DNA from: Candidatus Cryosericum hinesii
Lineage (GTDB): Bacteria; Caldisericota; Caldisericia; Cryosericales; Cryosericaceae
Length of the DNA stretch: 54,841 nt
NCBI RefSeq assembly: GCF_003570985.1
Contig: NZ_QXIW01000002.1
Coordinates: 47,125 to 101,965 of the forward strand
Direction of reading: 5' to 3'
Shown here: positions 47,771 through 54,841 of the stretch, piece after piece
Layout: each line of letters starts with the position of its first letter
Numbering within the stretch: the stretch's first letter is position 1
Translations under genes and position numbers: made by a program
Notes under the pieces: model-generated
Seen by the model: only the letters and a program-made list of their open reading frames with translations
The model's database searches: none
What the model was told of the DNA's origin: nothing

Positions 47771-50700
47771 TTGAGAAACAACAAGATCGAGGCTTTGTCC
47801 CTCCACTTGGCTTCACCGGAGGAAATACGCAGCTGGTCACACGGAGAGGTGACTGAAGCTGAGACGCTTGACTACCGGAGCGGAAAACCGAAGCCTCATG
47901 GGCTATTCTGCGAGATCATCTTCGGACCGACCAAGAGTTTTCAGTGCCGTTGTGGCAAGCTCAAGGGAAAAAGCTTCGAGGGTCAGGTCTGTGACAAATG
48001 TCACGTCGAAGTAGCCGATTCCAACGTTCGCCGCGAGCGTATGGGACACATTGAACTCCACGCTCCGGTCGCACATATCTGGTACTTCCGCAACGCTGTC
48101 AACTACATCGCGCTTCTCCTCGAGATGCCCAGCAAGGCTGTCGAGAAGGTCGTCTATTTCGGCAGCTGGCTTGTCCTGGACCCAGGCGATGCCGAGGGGC
48201 TCGTGCGTAAACAACTTGTGACTGATGAAGAGTTCCGGGATCGCAAGATCAAGGGTGAGAAGTTCGTCGTCAGGAAGGGTGCCGAGGCGTTCCTCGAACT
48301 CCTCAAGGACCTTGACTTGTACAAAATGCGCGACAATCTCCTTGTCCGAATCAAGGGCAAGTCTCGTCAGGACCGTGCAAAGGCAGTCAAGCAGCTGGAC
48401 GTTGTCACGGCTCTCATCAACAATAGCCGAAAGCCCACGGACATGATTATGACCCGCATCCCGGTGATTCCCCCGGACCTTCGGCCCCTTGTTCAACTGG
48501 AGGGAGGCCGATTTGCGTCGGACGACCTCAACGAACTGTACCGCCGGGTCATCAACCGCAACAATCGCTTGGGGAAAATGATCGATGAGAGCGCCCCCGA
48601 GATCCTGCTGCAGAACGAGAAACGGATGCTCCAGGATGCCGTGGACGCTCTGCTGGACAACAGCAAGCGTCAATATCCCGTTGTCAATGCGAACGGTCGC
48701 CCCCTCCGCTCCCTCAGCGACAAACTGAAGGGAAAGGAAGGGCGATTCCGTCAGAATCTGCTGGGCAAGCGTGTCGACTATTCCGGCCGTGCCGTCATCG
48801 TCTCGGGCCCGCAGCTCAAGATCAGTCAGTGCGGTGTCCCCAAGGAAATGGCGCTCGAGCTGTTCAAGCCCCATGTCATCTACCGGCTCATGCGAGAAGG
48901 CGTCGTGGGCAGCATGAAGGTTGCCAAGGACATCGTCGAGAAGCCCACACCAGAAGTGTGGACCATCCTCGAGAAGGTCGTCAAGGGCAACGTCGTTCTG
49001 CTGAACCGTGCGCCGACCCTTCACCGTCTGTCGATCCAGGCCTTCGAACCCGTGCTCATCGACGAGAAGGCCATCCAGATCTCGCCTCTCGTGTGCACGC
49101 CGTTCAACGCCGACTTCGACGGAGACCAGATGGCCATTCATCTTCCCCTGAGTCTTGCAGCTCAGACCGAAGCCCGTCTGCTCATGCTCTCCTCGTACAA
49201 CATCTTCTCGCCTGCAAGCGGCAACCCCATGGCCGGCCCCGTCCAGGACATGGTGCTCGGTGCCTACTACCTCACGTATGAGATCAAGGAGAAGATGAAG
49301 GCGATGAAGTGGAATTCGACTCCTGTGTACAGCGAGCAGGACGTCCTCTACCTTTTCGAGTCAGGGAAGCTGCGTGTCCACGACCCCGTTCTTGTTCGCC
49401 TTGGTGGCATGAAGATCCGTACCACGGCAGGTCGAGTCGTGTTCAACGACGAACTCCGGGCAACTATCTTCGAGGGTGAGGCAAAGTACCGTGATTTCGC
49501 CTTCCAGAACAAGACGATGCCCAAGAAGGAGATCGAGGCGATGATCCTGGACTTCTCGCGCCAGTTTGGCGTGTCCAAGACCTGTGTCCTTCTCGACAAC
49601 ATCAAGGCACTCGGATTCAAGTATGCGACTGAATCGGGCATGTCCATTGGACTGTCGGATATGGAAGTTCCACCCGAGCGGCAGCGTATCCTCGACGATG
49701 CCGACAGGACCGTCCGCGAGATCAACGAGTTCTATGACGAGGGGCTCCTGTCCTACAACGACCGCTACCTGAAGGTGGTTCAGGTGTGGCAGGAGAAGGG
49801 CGCAGAGATCGAACGAGCCGTATTCCGCAACCTTACCGAAGAGAACTCCGTGCGTATCATGGCGGATTCCGGTGCCCGTGGAAGCAAGAAACAGATCGTA
49901 CAGATGACGGGTATCCGAGGTTTGATGTCAGATCCCACGGGCAAGATTATCGAATTCCCCATCAAGTCCAACCTGCGCGAGGGTCTGTCTGTGCTCGAGT
50001 ACTTCCTGTCGACACACGGTACCCGCAAGGGACAGGCCGATACTGCGCTGAAGACCTCTGACTCGGGCTACCTGACGCGTCGTCTTGTCGATGTCGCGCA
50101 CGAACTTGTGGTCCGCGAAGAAGACTGCACACACTCTCAGGCTCGTGAGATCAAGATTGGCAATCTGGTGGTGTCCTCGCTTTCGGAGGAGTTGGCGGGC
50201 AAGATCGCCGACGAACAGGTCGTGAATCCTCTGACCGGAGAGACCATCATCCAGTCTGGCGAGGAGATCTCGTGGGAACAGGCGAAACGTCTGGAAGCCC
50301 TCGGTCTCAAGTTCCTGAAGATCCAGCGGTATGTTGGTGGCTTGACCGTTCAGCCTGTCGTCGATGGTGGTGCTGTCATCGTTGGCCTCCGCGAACAGAT
50401 TGCCGGCCGGTACGCAGCCGATGATATCGTGCTCCGTGCATCGAAGATCAAAGTGAACCCAGCCTGGTCGAAGACGACGCTCGAACGTATCCTCGATCGA
50501 CCTGTTGCGACAGACGTCGTGTCTGCTGAGGGAAAGAAGAGTCTCGCAGAGAAGGGTGACCTTCTTACCGAGAAGGTGCTTGCGGCAACGAAACGCGCTG
50601 GCATCACGTCCATCGAGGTGGTCGTGGACGAAGATATTGTTTTGGTTCCCAAGGATGGTCTTATCCGCGACGAAGTGGCGATAGCTATCGAGCAGTTTGG

Positions 50701-51670
50701 TATCACCAGCGTACGTCTTCGCTCTGCCATCACGTGTCAAAGTGAGAACGGCGTTTGTGCCATGTGCTATGGCCGTGACCTGTCCACTGGCAATGATGTT
50801 CAGGTCGGGGAGGCGGTCGGTGTCATCGCGGCTCAGTCCATCGGCGAACCCGGTACGCAGCTCACCCTCCGTACGTTCCACACAGGAGGCATCGCGGTCG
50901 TTGACATCACAACTGGTCTGCCTCGTGTTGAGGAGATCTTCGAGGGACGTACGCCAAAGGGGCAAGCAGTCGTCTCGACAATGGATGGTGTCTTGCACAT
51001 CGTTGATGTGAAAGAGAAGAACTTTGAGGAGAGGAAGCAGATTGTTGTCACGCCCAAGACGGGTGTCGAAGCCAAGTTCAAAGTTTTGCCAATGACCAGG
51101 TTCCGCGTCAAGGATGGAGCGCACGTGCGCGTGGGTGATCAGCTTACCGAGGGCTCCATCGATCCCAAGGGTCTCCTTGAGCTGGTGGGCGTCGAGGAGA
51201 CGGCTCGTTACCTGGTTCAGGAAGTCCAGAAGGTTTATCGTTCCCAGGGCGTCGATATCAACGTGAAGCACGTGGAGATGATCATTCGCCAGATGCTGAA
51301 GAAAGTGAAGGTTGTCGAGCCGGGCGATACAACATTCTTCACCGACCAGATCGTGAGCAAGCATGAACTCCTGCTGCAGAACCGCAAGGTCCGCGCGCAG
51401 GGTGGCAAGCCTGCCTCCTTCGACCTTGTGCTTCAGGGTATCACAAAATCCTCTCTCGAAACGGATAGTTTCCTGTCCGCTGCATCATTCCAGGAGACGC
51501 CAAGAGTGCTTGCTGACGCAGCAATCAAGGGCAAGATCGATCGGCTGACCGGCCTCAAGGAGGCCGTCATCGTGGGCAAGTCGATTCCTGCTGGCACATC
51601 GTCTCCGGAACTCATGTTTGAGAAGCGCAAAACGCAGGCGGAACCTTTACGAGAGGCTCGCGGAAGCTAG
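47771..51670 (+). CDS. rpoC: RNA polymerase beta' subunit
   Basis: The 1299-residue catalytic subunit. The N-terminal zinc site is Cys59, Cys61, Cys74, Cys77; the active-site metal loop NADFDGD is at 446-452; the second zinc site uses Cys786 with the cysteines of TCQSENGVCAMC after residue 985. The stretch between these cysteines is about 198 residues against roughly 70 in E. coli or Bacillus. The start is TTG 47771 with GGAGG at 47762-47766; longer frames run into the EF-G2 gene. Confidence 0.96.
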   Translation: MRNNKIEALSLHLASPEEIRSWSHGEVTEAETLDYRSGKPKPHGLFCEIIFGPTKSFQCRCGKLKGKSFEGQVCDKCHVEVADSNVRRERMGHIELHAPVAHIWYFRNAVNYIALLLEMPSKAVEKVVYFGSWLVLDPGDAEGLVRKQLVTDEEFRDRKIKGEKFVVRKGAEAFLELLKDLDLYKMRDNLLVRIKGKSRQDRAKAVKQLDVVTALINNSRKPTDMIMTRIPVIPPDLRPLVQLEGGRFASDDLNELYRRVINRNNRLGKMIDESAPEILLQNEKRMLQDAVDALLDNSKRQYPVVNANGRPLRSLSDKLKGKEGRFRQNLLGKRVDYSGRAVIVSGPQLKISQCGVPKEMALELFKPHVIYRLMREGVVGSMKVAKDIVEKPTPEVWTILEKVVKGNVVLLNRAPTLHRLSIQAFEPVLIDEKAIQISPLVCTPFNADFDGDQMAIHLPLSLAAQTEARLLMLSSYNIFSPASGNPMAGPVQDMVLGAYYLTYEIKEKMKAMKWNSTPVYSEQDVLYLFESGKLRVHDPVLVRLGGMKIRTTAGRVVFNDELRATIFEGEAKYRDFAFQNKTMPKKEIEAMILDFSRQFGVSKTCVLLDNIKALGFKYATESGMSIGLSDMEVPPERQRILDDADRTVREINEFYDEGLLSYNDRYLKVVQVWQEKGAEIERAVFRNLTEENSVRIMADSGARGSKKQIVQMTGIRGLMSDPTGKIIEFPIKSNLREGLSVLEYFLSTHGTRKGQADTALKTSDSGYLTRRLVDVAHELVVREEDCTHSQAREIKIGNLVVSSLSEELAGKIADEQVVNPLTGETIIQSGEEISWEQAKRLEALGLKFLKIQRYVGGLTVQPVVDGGAVIVGLREQIAGRYAADDIVLRASKIKVNPAWSKTTLERILDRPVATDVVSAEGKKSLAEKGDLLTEKVLAATKRAGITSIEVVVDEDIVLVPKDGLIRDEVAIAIEQFGITSVRLRSAITCQSENGVCAMCYGRDLSTGNDVQVGEAVGVIAAQSIGEPGTQLTLRTFHTGGIAVVDITTGLPRVEEIFEGRTPKGQAVVSTMDGVLHIVDVKEKNFEERKQIVVTPKTGVEAKFKVLPMTRFRVKDGAHVRVGDQLTEGSIDPKGLLELVGVEETARYLVQEVQKVYRSQGVDINVKHVEMIIRQMLKKVKVVEPGDTTFFTDQIVSKHELLLQNRKVRAQGGKPASFDLVLQGITKSSLETDSFLSAASFQETPRVLADAAIKGKIDRLTGLKEAVIVGKSIPAGTSSPELMFEKRKTQAEPLREARGS

Positions 51671-51750
51671 ATTTTTGGGCAAACGAGGCCACAGAGTCGA
51701 ACGAGTGACGTCTGGGCTGTGCGAGTGTGATTTGTCAAGGGGACAAGCGC

Positions 51751-51778
51751 TTGACACTTGCCCCCTAATGCATATCAT
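51751..51778 (+). promoter_or_regulatory. Promoter of the str operon (rpsL-rpsG-fusA-tuf)
   Basis: TTGACA (51751-51756), a 16-bp spacer and TATCAT (51773-51778). The -35 box is half of a perfect 7-bp inverted repeat, TGTCAAG (51733-51739) and CTTGACA (51750-51756), and is overlapped by the palindrome CAAGCGCTTG (51744-51753). Confidence 0.75.
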
Positions 51779-51815
51779 TTAGAGATGTGTATTTACGTCC
51801 TTAGGAGGAAACTGT

Positions 51816-52217
51816 ATGGCGACATTTAACCAACTGGTGCGGTCTCCCCGCGTGCAGCCGAAGTACAAGACAAAGACTCCGGCGCTCAAGGGTTGCCCAC
51901 AGAAGAGGGGTGTCTGCACCCAGGTCAAGACCGCGACACCGAAGAAGCCTAACTCCGCATTGCGCAAGATTGCCAGAGTTCGTCTGACAAACGGCATGGA
52001 GGTCACGGCTTATATCGGTGGTGTCGGTCATAACCTCCAGGAGCACTCGATGGTGCTGATTCGTGGCGGCAGGGTCAAGGATTTGCCTGGCGTGCGGTAT
52101 CACATTATTCGTGGAACACTGGATACTGCAGGCGTGGCCAATCGTATGAAGGCACGTTCAAAGTACGGAGCCAAGCGAGCCAAGAAGGGCGCCGCAGCGA
52201 AGAAAGGTGGCAAGTAA
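51816..52217 (+). CDS. rpsL: 30S ribosomal protein S12
   Basis: Decoding-centre protein of 133 residues with the conserved [11 protein letters not shown] and [10 protein letters not shown] loops that contact mRNA and tRNA; the lysines linked with streptomycin sensitivity are present. The C-terminus is a lysine/alanine-rich tail. AGGAGG precedes ATG 51816. It opens the str operon and overlaps rpsG by one base. Confidence 0.97.
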   Translation: MATFNQLVRSPRVQPKYKTKTPALKGCPQKRGVCTQVKTATPKKPNSALRKIARVRLTNGMEVTAYIGGVGHNLQEHSMVLIRGGRVKDLPGVRYHIIRGTLDTAGVANRMKARSKYGAKRAKKGAAAKKGGK

Positions 52218-52687
52218 TGCCTAGGAAGAAGCGGCAGTTCCGCAAGCCAGCTCAGGCTGATCCTATCTACAACAGCGAGCTGTTGAACCACTTCATCAAC
52301 AAGATCCTCAAGAAGGGTAAGAAGGTCAAGGCACAAGGTATTGTATATGGAGCTATCAAAATGATCGACGGGAAAGGCACGAAGCCTGGCATTGAAGTTT
52401 TCCAGCAGGCTGTTGAGAAATGCCGACCCCTGGTTGAGGTGAAACCCCGCCGAGTCGGTGGAGCTACGCTTCAGGTACCTGTTGAGGTTGACTCGCGCCG
52501 AGGTATCAACCTGAGCATGGAATGGATCGTTGACGCCGCGAAGAAACGCGCTGGCAAGTCGATGATCGAGAAGATAGCATATGAGATGATTGACGCGGTT
52601 TCCGAGACTGGCTCCGCCTTCAAGAAGAAGTCAGATGTCCACCGGATGGCAGAGGCGAACAAGTCGTACTCTCACTATCGCTGGTAG
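52217..52687 (+). CDS. rpsG: 30S ribosomal protein S7
   Basis: A 156-residue primary 16S rRNA-binding protein of the head of the small subunit. It begins PRKKRQFRKP and includes the KPRRVGGATLQVPVEV loop and the C-terminal RMAEANKSYSHYRW. The ATG shares its first A with the rpsL stop. In other bacteria S7 represses its own operon. Confidence 0.97.
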   Translation: MPRKKRQFRKPAQADPIYNSELLNHFINKILKKGKKVKAQGIVYGAIKMIDGKGTKPGIEVFQQAVEKCRPLVEVKPRRVGGATLQVPVEVDSRRGINLSMEWIVDAAKKRAGKSMIEKIAYEMIDAVSETGSAFKKKSDVHRMAEANKSYSHYRW

Positions 52688-52720
52688 AATCGGAACGCAG
52701 TCGAAGGGTAGTGGCACTGC

Positions 52721-54811
52721 ATGCTTAATCAGAACGATCTGAACAACATACGAAACATCGGGATTATTGCTCACATCGATGCCGGGAAAACAACGACCTC
52801 AGAACGGATTCTCTATTACACGGGGTCCACGTACAAGCTTGGCAACGTCGATGATGGGAATACGACCACGGATTTTCTGCCTCAAGAGCGTGAACGCGGC
52901 ATTACGATTCAATCTGCCGTTGTCACAGCCTTCTGGAAGGGTTTCAAGATCAACATCATTGATACGCCCGGCCACGTGGACTTCACGGCAGAAGTGGAAC
53001 GCGCTCTCAGAGTGCTTGATGGGGGCGTAATTATCCTGTCTAGTGTCGAGGGGGTACAGGCTCAGTCGGAAACGGTCTGGCGCCAGGCGGACAAGTACCA
53101 TGTTCCGCGCATCGTTTACATCAACAAATACGACCGCGTTGGTGCCGATTTTGAGAAGACAGTTGTGGCAATTCGCGAGAAACTGGGAGCGCGACCTGCT
53201 TTGGTACAATTGCCAGTCGGAAAGGAAGATACATTCGCAGGGATTCTCGATGTCATGGAGGCCAGGAAGTATCTGTTCACTGATCCTACTGGCGAAACCT
53301 ATGAAACCGTTGAACTTGACGAACGTGAGGCCGTCCAGGTTGCTGAAGCTCGCGAGCACCTTATCGAGGCAGTAGCCGAAGTGGACGATGAGGCTCTGGA
53401 AGAATATGTCGCTACCGGCACGATGGAGTGGAGTCATGTCAAGCCTGCTCTTCGTCGGGCAACAATTGCGAGTCTCGTGGTCCCAGTGTTTGTTGGGTCG
53501 TCATTCCGCAACAAGGGCATCCAGCCTTTGCTGGATGGTATTGTGGACTATCTTCCCTCACCCCTGGATGTGAAGCCGGCCATTGGAAAGATTCCGGGAA
53601 CTGACGAGAAAGTAGACGTCATGAGCGACGTGAATGGTCCCTTGGTGGCTCTGGTCTTCAAGATCGTGTCCGATCCCTATGTCGGTATCCTATCCTATGT
53701 ACGTGTCTACTCAGGAATCATGCGGAGCAGCTCGTATGTCGTGAATGCGAACAAGGGTGACAAGCAGCGAGTCAGCAGACTGCTTCGGATGCATGCTAAC
53801 AAGCGCGAGGATGTCGAGGAGCTTGGGGCGGGTGATCTCGGGGCTATTGTTGGTTCGAGAGACGTTATCACCGGTACGACCCTGTGCGACGAAGAGAAGC
53901 TCGTTCAACTGGAAACCATGCATTTCCCGGAGCCGGTGGTTTCGGTGGCCGTTGAGCCAAAAACCAAGGCTGATCAGGCGAAACTTGCCGCGTCGCTGGC
54001 CAAATTCGCGATTGAAGATCCTACGTTCCGAATCAAGACAGATGAAGAGACTTCTGAGACAATTATCTCGGGAATGGGTGAACTCCACCTTGAGATCATC
54101 ATCGATCGTCTGTTGCGGGAATATGGGGTGAACGCCAGTGTTGGTGAACCGCAGGTCGCATACCGCGAGGCAATCGGTCGCGAAGTTGTCCAGCAGGGAA
54201 GGTACATCAAGCAGACCGGAGGGCACGGCCAATATGGCGACGTCGTCCTGAGAATCTCTCCAGGGGAGCGTGGTACAGGAATCGTGTTTGTAAACAAAAC
54301 CGTCGGTGGTTCGGTGCCAAAACAGTTCGTCTCGTCTGTCGAAGCCGGCGTTCGCGAAGCAGTTACCTCGGGGCCAATCCTTGGATTCCCGCTTGTCGAC
54401 GTGACGGTTGCGCTTACGGACGGATCGTATCATCCAGTCGACTCATCAGAAATGGCTTTCAAGATCGCTGCTTCCAAGGCGCTGCGTGAAGGTTGCACAA
54501 AAGCATCGCCTTTCCTTCTGGAACCAATCATGAAACTCGAGATTGTCGTTCCGAAGGAGAATATCGGCGACGTCATCGGCAGCGTGACGGCGAGAAGGGG
54601 CACCATCCAGCAGATTCAAGATCGTGGACACCTGCAGGTCGTCGAGTCATCGGCACCTTTGGCGGCCATGTTTGGATATACGACGATTCTGCGTTCCCTG
54701 ACGCAGGGCCGTGGTTCTTTCTCAATGGAGTTCTCGCATTATCAGAGGGTTTCTGAGGATGTGAGGGAACAAGTTGTCACCAAGTTCGAGGGTTCGTCTA
54801 GCAAGGCGTAA
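52721..54811 (+). CDS. fusA: Elongation factor G
   Basis: The canonical translocase, 696 residues. G motifs are AHIDAGKT (17-24), RGITIQSA in switch I, DTPGH and NKYD, where the usual NKMD has Tyr. Domain IV has the GGHGQYGDV loop. The ribosome site is weak (AAGGG about 11 bp before ATG 52721). It is followed by tuf after 18 bp. Confidence 0.97.
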   Translation: MLNQNDLNNIRNIGIIAHIDAGKTTTSERILYYTGSTYKLGNVDDGNTTTDFLPQERERGITIQSAVVTAFWKGFKINIIDTPGHVDFTAEVERALRVLDGGVIILSSVEGVQAQSETVWRQADKYHVPRIVYINKYDRVGADFEKTVVAIREKLGARPALVQLPVGKEDTFAGILDVMEARKYLFTDPTGETYETVELDEREAVQVAEAREHLIEAVAEVDDEALEEYVATGTMEWSHVKPALRRATIASLVVPVFVGSSFRNKGIQPLLDGIVDYLPSPLDVKPAIGKIPGTDEKVDVMSDVNGPLVALVFKIVSDPYVGILSYVRVYSGIMRSSSYVVNANKGDKQRVSRLLRMHANKREDVEELGAGDLGAIVGSRDVITGTTLCDEEKLVQLETMHFPEPVVSVAVEPKTKADQAKLAASLAKFAIEDPTFRIKTDEETSETIISGMGELHLEIIIDRLLREYGVNASVGEPQVAYREAIGREVVQQGRYIKQTGGHGQYGDVVLRISPGERGTGIVFVNKTVGGSVPKQFVSSVEAGVREAVTSGPILGFPLVDVTVALTDGSYHPVDSSEMAFKIAASKALREGCTKASPFLLEPIMKLEIVVPKENIGDVIGSVTARRGTIQQIQDRGHLQVVESSAPLAAMFGYTTILRSLTQGRGSFSMEFSHYQRVSEDVREQVVTKFEGSSSKA

Positions 54812-54829
54812 TCATACAGGGAGGTTATA

Positions 54830-54841
54830 ATGGCGAAAGAG
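54830..54841 (+). CDS. tuf: Elongation factor Tu, first four codons
   Basis: ATG at 54830 behind GGGAGG reads Met-Ala-Lys-Glu, the usual EF-Tu start, and the place after fusA is the standard one. The rest lies beyond the window, so the call rests mainly on gene order. Confidence 0.75.

Noticed and set aside
49928-51364. 478-codon open frame antisense to rpoC, and a similar 419-codon one antisense to rpoB at 43678-44937
   Set aside because: Typical shadows of highly expressed genes with biased codon use; the translations are rich in Leu, Asp and His without domain motifs.

Overview
The window is about 54.8 kb of densely packed bacterial chromosome, roughly 55% GC by eye, with almost no non-coding DNA. 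It carries housekeeping genes only: I see no insertion sequence, prophage, CRISPR array, rRNA operon or defence island. The gene content points to a strictly anaerobic, amino-acid-fermenting, deep-branching bacterium: a V-type ATPase in Enterococcus-like gene order instead of an F-type one, a small single-cluster ferredoxin, ferredoxin-linked 2-oxoacid oxidoreductase, butyrate kinase, glutamate dehydrogenase and the MEP-pathway enzyme IspH. Lineages with such sets include Thermotogota, Synergistota, Caldisericota and some Clostridia; the sequence alone does not let me choose.

Layout. 1-3511: tail of an unknown gene, a terminator, then the fatty-acid operon fabD-fabG-acpP-fabF. 3592-5569 (minus strand): ferredoxin and prolyl-tRNA synthetase. 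5712-7698: deoxynucleoside kinase and glutamate dehydrogenase, each with its own promoter. 7779-13604: catabolic operon buk - P-loop ATPase - korDABC - ssnA. 13736-19201: gyrB-gyrA-AI-2E-type permease, then rpsU. 19532-20635 (minus): cupin and short-chain dehydrogenase behind a palindromic operator candidate. 20788-41207: about 20 kb of genes all on the plus strand with no gap over 30 bp: cyclodeaminase, rho, tdk, prfA, prmC, plsY, tsaC, cmk, plsC, ispH, gpsA, hup, two tRNA-Pro genes, the nine-gene V-ATPase operon ntpFIKECGABD, a Nudix hydrolase, an LpxL-family acyltransferase and a family 2 glycosyltransferase. 41458-54841: rpoB, an EF-G-like GTPase, rpoC, then rpsL-rpsG-fusA and the first four codons of tuf.

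How they work together. Amino acids are probably deaminated by glutamate dehydrogenase and transaminases, the 2-oxoacids are oxidised by KorDABC with ferredoxin as acceptor, and butyrate kinase can make ATP from the acyl phosphate. The V-ATPase rotor subunit keeps every Na+ ligand known from Enterococcus hirae NtpK, so membrane energetics are probably sodium based. PlsY, PlsC, GpsA and the Fab enzymes form a phospholipid route.

The most unusual points are an EF-G paralogue between rpoB and rpoC, a roughly 270-residue insertion in RpoB whose repeated motif also occurs in an expanded part of RpoC, a marked 16-bp spacer preference in eight recognisable promoters, two tRNA genes placed inside a protein operon directly after a stop codon, and a conserved-looking P-loop ATPase of unknown role in the butyrate kinase/Kor operon. 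I found no clearly new multi-gene system.
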